Assembly: GCF_024763615.1 (NCBI RefSeq)
Contig: NC_077223.1
Location: 110,360,627 to 110,424,626 of the forward strand
Direction: 5' to 3'
Source of the DNA: Phlebotomus papatasi
Lineage: Eukaryota; Arthropoda; Insecta; Diptera; Psychodidae
DNA length: 64,000 nt
Shown here: piece after piece, positions 24,927 through 35,554 of the stretch
Layout: every line of letters starts with the position of its first letter
How positions within the stretch are numbered: position 1 is the first letter of the stretch
Program-made: the position numbers and the translations under genes
The notes under the pieces: generated by a model
Told to the model about the DNA's origin: nothing
Database searches by the model: none
The model's input: only the letters and a program-made list of their open reading frames with translations

Positions 24927-25012
24927 AGATAGGTAAGATTCATTAAAGGACTATGGCAAAGATATGAAGTGTTCGAAACCAGAGTGTGTGCGAAGCCTGA
25001 AAACCTCCCTTT
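24927..25012. mobile_element. Y-family fragment
   Basis: AAAGATATGAAGTGTTCGAA followed by CCAGAGTGTGTGCGAAGCC closely matches the right arm of the Y element at 37374-37794. The left arm is absent. Confidence 0.6.
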
Positions 25013-26369
25013 AATTTAATTTAATTTATTCGTTATGGTCTTCAATTCAATTTTGAAAACAAACTATATTAAACTTTTCCAATTTACAAAATTCAGCTGG
25101 TCTTTTAAATAATTTTAAAAATTCCAAAAATTACATTTGAAAATTTTGTAAAAGGATTATTAAGGAGGAAAATACAAAAAAAAATTTCACTTTTAGATTC
25201 TACAAAAGTTTCATTAAAATCTTTCACTAAACTATTGTTATTAAAAATTAAAATAACAATGTTTATCAATTATTTCATGATGATAGAAGATTTACTGGTA
25301 ACCACATGAGATGCCAGAACCACATGACAATTTTGTACCAGAATGATAGAGAATTTTCATTTTGAATTTATAATTAAAAATATGAATTTTGATTTCCGTT
25401 CTATTATCTTTTCAGTGGTTGGTGTTTCCCTTTCCATTGACTTGAATGAAAATTGACACACAAAGGAACCAGAAACTCAATGAACACACAAATTGATTCT
25501 CTCTATTCGTGTAATTGGTATTTACCAACCAAAATTGTATGGACATAGTAATATGGTGGCTAACAATGGGGTATAGAATTGTTACAAATTATTTCGATAC
25601 GAATAACATGCACAGCACTTTTTCAGCATGACTAAATTCCCAAATATTTCCCGTGATTGCTTGATAACTGAAGGGGAATTTTCTTCCCACAAAAAAGGTC
25701 CATCCACAAGGTTAAATTTTTCATAGGTAGTTTTTTTTTTTATTGCAAATAACAAACTTAAATATGTTTCTATTGACTTTAAGATTTTTTTTTGTCACGA
25801 ATGTCGAATGGAGAGTCACTCTGAAAACAAGTGCAGCATGATGCCAGTTGCAGCAAGTGCGTTGTGTCACACTTCGAAGCTGGAAAAAATGCAATTTCTG
25901 CAGTCTCTGTTCAATTTTCCACAAACACCATGATCGATGGTGACCAATATTGAACAAAAGGAGGGAATTACATAACAAATTGCTGTAAAACATTGATTAT
26001 CTTGTGAGAAAATTGAAATTTGTCCCTCGATGAGCTTCTCTGGTAAACTTTGCTTCAGCAAAACTCACGATGGAGTGGGGGAAAAGGAGTGGAAACTTTG
26101 TCCATAAATTTATGTGAGAGGCGACAAGAAAAATGGTGGAAAGTTATTAAAATGTCAGTGAGAGAAGTTGTGATGAATTGTCTGCGATGTCTCTGGAATC
26201 ATCACTACCTATTCGTCATTTCCTGAAATGTGTGGGAAATTCCTCATGTTATGATAGAGCTTTTTACTGCTCCAACAGTAAAGCAATATATAGAATCCTA
26301 TGATTTTTCGTCACCTTGAAATTACCGTCGTACACTGCTTGGGATCATATTTTACCGTTCTACCGTTAT
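25013..26369. other. No gene recognised
   Basis: AT-rich to about 25.7 kb, then GC-richer. Two overlapping minus-strand frames (25721-26061) lack domains. Nothing callable. Confidence 0.4.
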
Positions 26370-26499
26370 GCCCTAGACACACGTAGGACTTAAGCCGAGA
26401 GACGACTTAGTGAAAAATGATGGAAATGTAGTTTAACCATTATTCCGAATATAATTACTTTAAGCCGTCTCTCGGCTAATCCTCAGGTCTGTCGAGGGC
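26370..26499. mobile_element. H-family foldback MITE (H1)
   Basis: GCCCTAGACACACGTAGGAC plus TTAAGCCGAGAGACG at the left are inverted at the right (CGTCTCTCGGCTAATCCTCA, then GGTCTGTCGAGGGC). 130 bp; TTA occurs just outside both ends, suggesting a TTA target duplication. Confidence 0.7.
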
Positions 26500-26775
26500 C
26501 TTAGGCTACGAACGCTGTAGTTGCTTCTTCGGGTTGAGAGATCACAACTTTGATGGTAAGGTCATGTTCAGTGCATGAATTAAGAATCTCAACTTCGGGG
26601 CAGACCTAGAACAAAGTGACTAAATGAAATTCAAGATCTTGCCTCGAAGCGCCTTGGGATCGACCGCGAACATCTTCTTGAAGTGGTGAAGAATCACCAT
26701 GCGTTGGATGCTGACCTGGTGGTACCAGGTCCACGACTCAGATAGGGCTAAGCGGTTGAAAGTAAATGAATGAAT
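26500..26775 (+). pseudogene. Decayed coding-like segment ending in (TGAA)n; possible LINE or SINE 3' end
   Basis: Much GC-richer than its surroundings. One plus-strand frame, about 26617-26740, reads LNEIQDLASKRLGIDREHLL then EVVKNHHALDADLVVPGPRLR and a TAG. It looks protein-like but I do not recognise it, and it is interrupted by stops upstream. Soon after comes a short AATGAATGAATGAG tract, as at 3' ends of some non-LTR elements. It may equally be a processed pseudogene remnant. Confidence 0.25.
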
Positions 26776-27891
26776 GAGTGAAAATCTTATTTACTTCGGA
26801 CGATTTTTCAGATTTGAAACCCAAAAGAGCGCTAAAGAGCCCAATTCTCAATCGATTGGGAAAAATTTGGGTTCATTGGAACGGTCTTCGGATCCTCAAC
26901 AATTTAGAAGCGGTACAAACGGGTTAAAGATAGGTAAAAATTGACATATAGTGCTATTTTAGGCGAATTCAATTGTAAAACAATTAACCCAATTAACAAA
27001 AGGAGTTGTAAACGAATTTTACATACACCATTAAAGCCACGAATTCGAGCATTTAGCAAAGTCCCTATCCCTGCGATTGTCCCTATTTCTTCCAAGCTCC
27101 TTGCATCTGCTGCTGAATCGATGTATGTCAGAATTGTGGCATGTTGTACCCCTCCCTCAAAGAGGATTCCCCAACACAAATGGTTCAAGCCACAAATCAC
27201 TCGATGCGGTCTTCCAAATGATTTACATGGAAGCACCAATTACCACTAGTTGTCCTGTAAATTATGCGAATAGTTTCCACTTTTGCACACATGCAATTTC
27301 TCCGGATGATTTTCAAAATCTATCCCCTCAACCCTCCCGTTTTCAGTAAAATATTGCACCGAGAGCAAAATTTAATTTTACCATCATTTTGAGGTTACTC
27401 ACCACTAACTTTCTCCCACATTTTGTCCACTTTCGTGAATATAAATTCATGAACATTCACCATCAATATTGGGGTGATGTTGCGTTTGGGACTTTGGCAA
27501 TATCCCTAAATTGAATTATTCACCTAGAATATTGCAGTGCCAATGCAGTTTGTCACACATCGTCGAAAGCTTCTGAAGAGAGTCAGACACCCTCAAAATG
27601 TTGGTCTATTGACCCAAGTGGAATGGACTCTTGAGCAAATTCATTGCTTACCCACATAATTGCACCATACACAACATTTTGAATTCAGCATCATTTCATC
27701 CCAAGAATTCCCATTTGGTAACACCTCCATGAGCCAATTTCACCTCAATTTACTAACTTTTGATCTCAAAATGAAAAGCTCACCTTTTGCCCGAGAAACT
27801 TTGAAAGAGCCAATGCAAAAAAGTCAGTAACAAATTCTCATAACTTCCAGGCAGATGGGATTCATCCAGAAAAACTTGTAAACTGTGAGTT
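26776..27891. other. GC-richer block, no gene confirmed
   Basis: Between 26904 and 27249 both strands are open for about 100 codons (minus strand includes GVQHATILTYIDSAADARSL; no ATG start; TAA directly upstream). A possible donor GGT|GTATGT exists on the minus strand, but no convincing acceptor. Unrecognised; could be an internal exon or chance. Confidence 0.25.
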
Positions 27892-27990
27892 AAAAAATCA
27901 TAAATAAATTAATTTGTATTTAAAATACTACATTTCAAATTTGAGACTGACGCTTGCATGCAACTATGCCGAAATTTGGCACACTTACCC
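27892..27990. mobile_element. C-family MITE, right-end fragment (C4)
   Basis: Only the last ~100 bp of the C1 orientation remain, ending GCCGAAATTTGGCACACTTACCC and TA. The left part is missing, so it is truncated or deleted. Confidence 0.8.
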
Positions 27991-27992
27991 TA

Positions 27993-28519
27993 AATAAGCT
28001 GAAATCTAAAAAGAATTTAAAAAATCGAGTCGACCAGATCGATCGCAATATTAAAGTCCGGTCAAGACATTTTTGGTTATATCTCATGTCATGGAACATC
28101 GAGGGAAGAGTACGATCCACCTTTGAAAAGGCCTCGACCGAAATATTCAAAATATTCGAAATCGAAATTTAGAAAATCGATTTTTCGATTTATCGAAACT
28201 TCGATTAAATCGAATGAAGTTAAGGTGTCATAAAGCTTGTGGTACTCTACGAGAGAATTCCAAAACACCAATTTTTTTTCAAATTCTAACAATTACAACC
28301 GGAGATATAGCAATTTGAAAATTCAATTTTTGATCCCTTATAGCTCAGGTACATGCCATAGGGGCTCAGTTATTGAAAAATCAAAATTTGAGGGTATTGC
28401 AAAGGTATTCCAAGGGTCTGAAATCATTAACTTATAGCTATCTATCGACATTTAACCATTGCAGCAAGCCGTTTATTGATATCTCTCTTCGTTCTCTTTC
28501 CTAAAGTGATAATACGGGA
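27993..28519. other. No gene recognised; ATCGAT-rich patch
   Basis: Around 28030-28210 ATCGAA, TCGATT and CGATCG words cluster. No supported ORF. Confidence 0.4.
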
Positions 28520-28521
28520 TA

Positions 28522-28755
28522 CAGTAGATTCTCTCTCAATCGGGAATATGGGGCAAAATGTCATCCGGTTTAGCGATAGAATTGAGCGTCAAAGCCTTTG
28601 TAAATTCCACAAAAAGTGCTCAATTATAAAGAATCACGATAAAATAGGAAGAACTACAGCGAATTTGAATGAATTAGCTTCATAATTAAACGTGAAAATT
28701 GTCAACAAAATTTGTCGCCCGATTGAAAAAGAACCGATTAAATGAGAGTCTACTG
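28522..28755. mobile_element. G-family MITE, reverse orientation (G2)
   Basis: 234 bp, exactly the G1 length, flanked by TA. Starts CAGTAGATTCTCTCTCAATCGG and runs GGTTTAGCGATAGAATTGAG in the opposite sense to G1. Confidence 0.85.
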
Positions 28756-28987
28756 TATTACGAGATGAGCACATAAGATATTCGTGATAAAGTGTACAAA
28801 ATATGGGCAAGATCTGACGAGGTCGGATTTCACCCGTGACCACAAAAGCTGAAATTGTCAAGAATCTCAGGTAAAATAAAAATAATTTACAGATACGATC
28901 AGGAAATACTAAGTTGATAATAGAAAACTAATCAGACTTAACGTCTGAAATTCCAATTTGGAATCGTATTTGCAAAACTCAGTACTA

Positions 28988-29253
28988 ATGGCTCCGGCAC
29001 ACCTTTTAGATTAGGAAAATTTCATGAAGTCAAAATTCGAATTCCTTTCTATCTCACACGGTTTGCATATGTCAATCTCATTCTGTCGCACTTTTCTTCT
29101 TCTTTTAAACATTACAACAAATTCAATTTAGCTCAATCGAAATTTAATTGCGAAAGAATGAGACAGATAAATGCAAAACTCGTGAGAAAGAAAGGGATGT
29201 GAATTTTGATTTCATGAAAATTTCCCGATCTAAAAGGTGTGTCGAAGCCACAA
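28988..29253. mobile_element. A-family palindromic element (A6)
   Basis: Both termini preserved: TGGCTCCGGCACACCTTTTAG at the left; CTAAAAGGTGTGTCGAAGCCA at the right. Core CATATGTCAATCTCATTC and TTCTTCTTCTTTT intact. Confidence 0.75.
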
Positions 29254-29794
29254 CTAAATAATATTAAGCTCGATTGAGGTTAAAGAGCATAGTTCAACAA
29301 ACAAGTCGACCAAACTGATTGAAGCGATCAGTTTGGGTCAGCGATAGAATTGCTGACCCAAATCGATATTTTTATTGGTCAAATTTGATTTGTTTTCAAC
29401 TGACTAAAATTAACTTTTCTGACTGAATTGGATTTTTACTGCTTATTTCAGAACAATATCTAATATCTTAGGTACATATTTTAGATCAGGAAAATTTATT
29501 TAAAATAAAATCCACAATTTCAGTCTCAATTTTTTTTATATATCTATCTCACTCTATCGCGCGGTACAATTTCATGAGATGGAAATGAACATCCTTTTCG
29601 TTCTCAATTGTTTTGCATATGTCTATCCCATTCTTTCATACTCAATATTTGGTTGAACAAAGTTAAATTTGGTGTGATTATTATTATTATTTTTTATTTA
29701 AGGGTCGCCACACATACTTCAGACGCTCTCGCATCCATTTCAGCATCGTGTGGACGATCCTATATCACAGTTTTTTACAATTTTATTTACATAT

Positions 29795-30415
29795 TTATAT
29801 GGTAATTCCAGTTTTTTCGATAAATTCGGTAATTTTTGAATACAATTTAGGATTTCTTAAAGTATAAAAGATTTCAATATCATTTTTTCCTAATAATTTT
29901 TGTCTTAAACTACTATATTTCGTACAATATATTAATTGATGTTCTGTGTTATCTTTAACGTTACAAGTTTCACAATTTTCTGAGTTTGAAAGTTTATAAA
30001 TATATTTTGTACTATTTGACATCGTATATCCCATTCTAATTCTATTAATCTTTTTAACGTGACTATTTGATAATTTTTGTTTGGAGAACCATGGTTTGTC
30101 TTTAATTTCGTTACAAATTTTGAAGTGGAAAATTCCTGAATGTTGTGATAAATTTGTGTATTCATTCTTCCATTTGTTTCTAATTGTTTCTCTAATATTT
30201 TTAATTATTGAATGTCTGATATTTATAAGTTCTACAATTCTAGGAGTTGTTTCATGGGCCATTTGATTTTTACGTTCTGATTTTATATCTTGGTCAATTT
30301 CTTTAATTTTATGAATATCTTCAGAAAATTTCGCAATTATTTTATTAACATAAGTTGGAACTGATTCATTTTTCACCCAATTATTCTCAATTTCATTTCT
30401 GTTTGCTTTAATCTT
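29795..30415 (-). pseudogene. ORF2 C-terminal remnant of the non-LTR element
   Basis: About 207 codons on the minus strand, open from a TAA at 30416-30418 to the stop at 29795, with no proper ATG start (first listed codon is GTG at 30376). Features in order: a basic/coiled region, a KPWFSKQKL patch, then the NRIRMGYT motif, then CETCNVKDNTEHQLIYC, a C-x2-C-x7-H-x4-C finger. This order (NRLRxGHT-like, then CCHC) is usual after RNase H in I/Jockey-group ORF2 proteins. Catalytic domains are missing; the fragment was probably never translated from this copy. Confidence 0.8.
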
Positions 30416-30436
30416 TTAATTATTTTTTATATCACA

Positions 30437-30551
30437 CAGTTCGACAAACCTGTGCAGGCGTGGAAGGATCCCAGCCCCATCAGATCCCCAATATAATCAG
30501 GGATAAGAGAAAGGCCGAGATCCCACCACGCCCACAAAATCTCGCCGAACT
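30437..30551. repeat. GC-rich imperfect 115-bp hairpin at the ORF1/ORF2 junction
   Basis: CAGTTCGACAAACC at one edge pairs with the other edge CTCGCCGAACTG, and GGCGTGGAAGGATC pairs with GATCCCACCACGCC. GC content is clearly above the flanking retroelement. It may be the original ORF1-ORF2 spacer, part of early ORF2, or a separate small foldback insertion at the deletion point. Confidence 0.55.
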
Positions 30552-30560
30552 GCAGAAATT

Positions 30561-32006
30561 TTAGTTTTGCATGGTGTTCTGAGTTTCGCTCAAAACGAAT
30601 TCTCCTGCATTGCAGGCCAATGAATCTCCTCTCTCTGAATGATTTACGTCATCCACAGAGAAGCCCCAGATCTTGATAATTTTCATAATTTCTGACAAAA
30701 AATATGTCACTTTCTCAAAATCATTTACTTTATGAGGATTATCACCAATCGGAGTCCAAGGAATTTGTGGGTTCTGGCTCAACGCATTCCATTGAGACTG
30801 TTGCTTGGCAGCAGTTTTCCTGATTTCCTCCACGTTGACAAACGATTTCGGCTTTGCTCTTTCTCTGGTTTTATAACCACCCAATTGAGGAAATTCCCCC
30901 ACATCGTTGAGATCAAGATTGAAATCCTTCGGTGGGACTGTATCTTTCACCATTTCTGCAGCTTCTCAAAAGGAAACTCGCTTCTCCGTGATAAGTTCTT
31001 TGATGACTGCTTGCTTCTTGTATTCTGGACAGTTTCTGTTAGTCATATCATGGCCGGATCCACAGTTTCCACATTTCTTCTCTCCACAATTGTGATCTTC
31101 CAGAAGCTCCTGGGCGCAGGAACGACAAATTTGTTGTTGTGATCCACAATTTGTCTTGCTATGTCCAAATTTGTAACATTTGTAGCATTGTAGTACGCCT
31201 TCTCTCATCTTTTTAACTCTACGACAAGCACCATGAATTCTCACTGATTCTGGAAGTCTATCACCCAAAAATCTGATTTTGATGGAAGTCGTGTACGTGA
31301 AAGTATCCTTTCCATTGATCTTTCCAGAAAATCTCTTCATTCTCTCAATTGCTTTGATTTCAACTGACGATGAGATGACTTTTGAAATAGTCTCATTTGT
31401 CATGTCCAACGGTACATCATATATCACACCGATTTTTTCAGCGAAAAATCGAGGGATCATTGCCTTTATGTTATTCAGTCTCAGAGCAGACATTTTGATC
31501 ACATTGTTTGCATCAGTGACACTCAAGAAAGTGACTCTGGCTTTCTTTTTATTGATTTTGTAGATGCTCTCAAATCGCCTGTTGTTATCCTGCAAAAGCT
31601 TTCCCAGTTTGATATCGTTCCATTGTTCATCTTCGTACGTGAAATAAACTACATAAGGTCCATGATCACGTTTGCTGTAGAGAGTCATTTCGTCTTCCTT
31701 CTTTGTCTCTTCTGAGCTTCCCGATGCTGCTTCACTCTTCTGCTCGCTTTGAAGCTTCTCTCCTGTTGAACTTTGCCCTTCATTCAATCCCGTTGTCACA
31801 TTTATTGTGGAGCTGGAGATTGCTGTATTTGTTTCACTCTTTCTTTTCAATATCTGGCTTGACTCGCTCTCTCTTATCAGTGCATCTCGTTCATCAGGAA
31901 CCACTATTTCACTCATGTCCATCTCGTCCCCTTCTTTCAGTGATCTCAAAAATTCGTCAAGTTTTTGTTTTTTTCCCCCTCCAGGGGGATTCTCCGAATC
32001 CCCCAT
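30561..32006 (-). pseudogene. Gag-like ORF1 of the non-LTR element, one in-frame stop
   Basis: The first ATG in frame is at 32006 (an upstream GTG frame opens at 32072, just after a TAA). Residues about 1-110 are acidic and serine-rich, then an RRM-like RNA-binding region (about 115-250, including YVVYFTY and RVTFLS), then three zinc knuckles: CYKCYKFGHSKTNC (274-287), CRSCAQELLEDHNC (294-307), CGNCGSGHDMTNRNC (312-326). Codon 347 is TGA (30966-30968); the same frame continues about 135 codons more to TAA at 30561. Total about 481 codons, reasonable for ORF1 of this group. ORF1 proteins coat the RNA and aid target-primed reverse transcription. A single nonsense change is the simplest reading. 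Confidence 0.85.
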
Positions 32007-32209
32007 CTCACTTGCACTTCCCCTTTTTCCCTTTGTCTCTTCACTCACAATAGAAAATTGTTCAATTTTCACTTAAGTAATGGAAATTTTCACTTTTTTT
32101 GAAAAGTTTTTAGGTAAAATAAATGTTCTTAACTTCCCTACATAAGTACTTAAAGATTTCCGCACTTTTAATCAGAAAAATGTAAGAGAAATTAGGAGCT
32201 TGCTAAAAG

Positions 32210-32216
32210 CACGTCT
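32210..32216 (-). promoter_or_regulatory. Downstream promoter element (DPE)-like motif
   Basis: AGACGTG on the minus strand at +30 to +36 from the element's 5' terminus, matching the arthropod DPE consensus, which acts around +28 to +33. I and Jockey-type elements use an internal TATA-less Pol II promoter at their 5' end (established knowledge). Confidence 0.55.
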
Positions 32217-32386
32217 GCACTCGGCAAAGCCACAATCCGGTTTTTAATTTGGTGTGATGTACTAAAGAAGTAGGAGAATCCGAAGGAATAAGATAGACAT
32301 GCAAATCGTTTGAAAAAGAAAAGGATGTGAAATTCGATTAAATGAAATTTTCCTGCTCTAAAAGGTGTACCAGAAACATTATTTTA

Positions 32387-32657
32387 TAATGCACTGGCAC
32401 ACCTTTTAGATCAAGAAAATTTTATGAAATCTAAATTTATATCCTTTTCTTTCTCAAATTATTTGCCTACTCTGAGTCTATCCTACTCATTGACACTCTT
32501 CTTGTTCTTTTGAATATCACGCCACATTTAATTTAGTTCAATCGAATTTTGAGTGAAAACGAATGAGATGGACATATTAAAAATGCTTAAGAGAGAAGAT
32601 GTGAATTTTGATTTTTCGTTTTGTTGATCTAAAATGTGTGCCTGGAGCCACAAAAAT
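32387..32657. mobile_element. A-family palindromic element (A8)
   Basis: Begins CTGGCACACCTTTTAGATC and ends AAAATGTGTGCCTGGAGCCA. Starts within 20 bp of the end of A7. Core CTCTTCTTGTTCTTTTGAAT present. Confidence 0.7.
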
Positions 32658-32659
32658 TC

Positions 32660-32843
32660 TTTCGCCACGTAAATCTAAATTGAATTTGGTTTGATCCAAA
32701 TCCAGTGATCATCAAGAGTTATTTAACTTGCATTTGAGTGTGGATAGATGGAACAGAAGAATTTAAATTTGCAAAAGAATGGGTTGGAAACTTTGATTCC
32801 ATGCAAATGTCTTGACCTAAATGGTGTGACTATGCCATTAAGA
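32660..32843. mobile_element. A-family relic (A9)
   Basis: Only the right half is recognisable: a TTGATTCCATG box, GACCTAAATGGTGTGAC and an AATTGAATTTGG core. Strongly diverged. Confidence 0.4.
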
Positions 32844-34531
32844 ATTTAAATTAGAATTCAAGCCGATTTTAAAATTTAAAATTTTAAAATGTGTTTTACC
32901 ACTGAGGGTCAAAAATCTGAAATATTTACCAAAGCATTGGGATAGAAGCCCTGAACTAGTTTATATCGTAGCGTAGGTTAAGATGGCAAAAAAATATTGA
33001 AGGGATGGATTTAACATCAAAATTCAACGGATTTTTGCTGAACATACATTATCATGACCTTTGCTGAAACAGATAAGGGGATAACTTTGAACACTTTGCC
33101 CATTCTCACTCCTGGAGCAGTTGTGCTATACACAACAGTTGGACATAAATAATTTATCATGACAGACTGATATGTCCAATATTTTAGATACAGTAGTAAT
33201 GATGCCACATATTCCCACAAAATGTTGACTGAATTTAACGAGATCGGGGGTTTACTTCAAACCCTTCAAACTATGAAGATGTGGTTACAAAAAATCAAGC
33301 TAACAAGTTAGTAAGAAAATTGAGAAAAGTTTTTCTTTTCAAGAGATGTGATTTAGTCTTCAAACTTCAGTAGAAAAGTCCCTTCTGCAATGTCTCTTAG
33401 AAATTATTGCAAATTCTTATTTATTTGCAATTCTCTATGTTAAACTTCCAACTGAGGAGGATTATTTAGCAAAGTATGTAAAAAGTTCTCTAAGTAATTA
33501 TACCAATATGTCTGTAGATTGCAAATTTAACGACACATCCTGTACTTAATTGTGTAGGTTGTGTACATAGGTATTATAAAAAAAAAAACTTTTTCTCGTT
33601 CAAGAAAAGAAAATACTTTTTACTGCTGTTCCGGAATAATTTCCAAAAGTAACCTTTTTCTTGGTAAACTTTGATAAAGAAGTATTTTATGGTGCATTTT
33701 CTAATTGCGAAAAATTTTGTTTTAAGTGTCGCAACTTCGCCCACACTGAAACACGTTGGAATAATTTGTGCTACTGCAGCAACTGCGTTGAATCTCACAT
33801 ACTTAAAAAATGTAATTTTTAGTCCATCAATCTTACTCCAAAAAAACCAGGAAAAATTCACCAGAACATCATTAAAAAAAGTCTCTAAAATGGGGTTAAA
33901 AGAAATCTGTGCATTTCTTGCAAAATGGGTTGATTTATTCACTGAATGAAGGGGGATGCTCCTCCAGCTTCTGAATAAATTTCCTCCCTCAAAGGAGACC
34001 ATTTCAGTGGAGTGTTAATGGGATTCAATATGTTGGCATACAGAAGATTGATCCACTTCAGAGGCTCTCGGAAGAAGACGAAGTGACTTGTATGAAAATG
34101 TATAAGGAAAATGGTATTTAATGGGGAAGAAATGCTGAAGAAATGGCATCGATGAATTCTTTTCTCATTGTGAAATGCTCTTCACAAGAGTGTGAGATAT
34201 TGGAGCAGAGAAAAGGGTTTAAAAAAGTTGAATTCCATTAGGGACTCGAAAATGGGTAGATGCTTGAGTTCATTCAATAAATAAAGCGGGAAAATGCCGT
34301 GAAAGGGAAGCACTATTGACTTTCATCTCGATAAAAGAGCAAATATCACATGTAATTTACAGTTTTTCCATTAGACTCTTCAATACTTGAAAATGAGTAT
34401 TTAGGTTGAATTAGAGTTATATGCCATGCTCTAATGACCTAGACAAACATTGACGGATAACCGAAAGTTTAAATTAACGATTTAATTGATATTTATATTG
34501 CTATTGATTTAATTTTAAATAAGTAACTTCC
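32844..34531. other. No gene recognised
   Basis: Unique sequence. A 142-codon minus frame (33574-34002) and a 92-codon plus frame (33671-33949) overlap one another; neither shows a domain I recognise. Not called. Confidence 0.35.
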
Positions 34532-35248
34532 CGTCAAATCATTGCTCTACCTGCCGATTTTACTCGGAGGTTTTTTGAATTGTAACGGTATATTTTAGTA
34601 CATTCAGAGGAAATCTGTAGATTTTCTGCAGAATTTCTGTCAGAAAATCTGTAAATTTTCGGCAGAAATTCTGCCGAAAATCTGCAGATTCTCGGCAGAA
34701 TTTCTGCATTGGAAATCTGCATAGTCTCCATTGTCTCAAAAAAAAATTGTTGATTTATCAAGAAACTGTAGAAGTTACAAAGAAAATGGTATGCTCTGTT
34801 AACAAGTATTACTGATTAAACATTTTAGATAACTAAAAAGTTGCGAGCAAAAATACTAATTTCTTAAAAATCGCCAATCGAATGATACAAAAACATGAAA
34901 TTTAGGTCGACACTGTGTTTAAAGATATCACTTCACTATTCTCTACTTATAACACGGCGTCGCAGAATTCTTTATTTTATATAAACACTGTGATATCACC
35001 AAGAATAACTATTGAATTTTGCAAACTTCAATGAAAAATATTCCATATTTTCTGACACAGCTGTCTGGAAAGTCTGGAATGTAGAAAAAAATCTAAAGAA
35101 AATCTGCAAAAATCTCTGACGAATCTTGTCCCAAGCCCAAATAAAATTCGTAGGAATATCTACAGATTTCTCGGCAGATTTTCGGCAGAAGTGTAGATAT
35201 TTTTTCCAGAAATCTTACAGATATCTGACGAAATTATTTGACGGGACC
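34532..35248. mobile_element. V element with internal minisatellite
   Basis: Terminal inverted repeats CCCGTCAAATCATT and AATTATTTGACGGG, 717 bp apart. Inside the left part (34605-34720) three ~33-bp units of the type AAATCTGCAGATTTTCGGCAG repeat in tandem; the right part repeats GATTTCTCGGCAG and TCGGCAGAAG words. Flanks AGTAACTT and ACCTACTT could be a decayed 8-bp duplication. The right flank is L-family sequence, so V probably sits in L. Confidence 0.6.
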
Positions 35249-35530
35249 TACTTACGCATCATTTACCGTTTACCGATTCAAAATAAAATTGAACCGATTC
35301 ATAAATTACTCAAAATATCCTTCAAAGTAGCTGAGAAATCTGTTCATAAATAGTACATTACCAGTTTACAACCGATTGGAACCGGTTTAGGTTTTATCGA
35401 AATTCCAAGACCTTTTCAACGACCTCAAACATGATCGCATTCTATTGAAAAACATTCTATCTAGAACTTTTTTAACTTCTGACTTTAAAAACCGTTATTT
35501 GGAATGATTCAACAGTATTTCGCCCATCAC
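35249..35530. repeat. L-family dispersed repeat (L1)
   Basis: TTTACCGTTTACCGATTC, ACAACCGATTGGAACCGG, TTCCAAGACCTTTTCAACG and TCATTCCAAATAACG-type blocks match the inverted copy at 40265-40560 almost throughout. Non-coding. Confidence 0.75.
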
Positions 35531-35554
35531 AAAGTGAACAGTGGAATACGGACA

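Larger units (their letters stand above)
29679..32245 (-). mobile_element. Internally deleted I-clade-type non-LTR retrotransposon, 2.57 kb
   Basis: Minus-strand element with a complete-looking 5' UTR, gag-like ORF1, the C-terminal end of ORF2, a 3' UTR and a terminal (TAA)4-type tail at 29679-29692. It is bounded by identical 13-bp duplications AATTTGGTGTGAT (29666-29678 and 32246-32258) made from A-family sequence. ORF1 zinc knuckles, the CCHC at the end of ORF2 and TAA-repeat tails fit the I clade and its relatives (family knowledge). Apurinic endonuclease, RT and RNase H coding is absent, so it is non-autonomous; an intact relative would have been needed for mobility. Confidence 0.85.
29471..32370. 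mobile_element. A-family element(s) split by a non-LTR retroelement (A7)
   Basis: Left remnant 29471-29678 holds A-type left-arm motifs twice (TTTTAGATCAGGAAAATTT and, after a partial repeat, TTTTGCATATGTCTATCCC); the right remnant 32246-32370 continues with TAAGATAGACATGCAAA, a GGATGTGAAATTCGATT arm and CTAAAAGGTGTACC. The interruption is exactly the retroelement plus one 13-bp duplication. Confidence 0.75.

Noticed and set aside
27954..28172. Recurring MHATMPKFGTLTLY-type peptides
   Set aside because: They are translations of the C-family terminal repeat and appear wherever that end occurs.
31703..32076. Long plus-strand frames antisense to ORF1
   Set aside because: Shadows of the ORF1 coding frame on the other strand.
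33574..34002. 142-codon minus-strand frame
   Set aside because: Low-complexity F/K-rich product at both ends, overlapping antisense frame, no domain or splice support.
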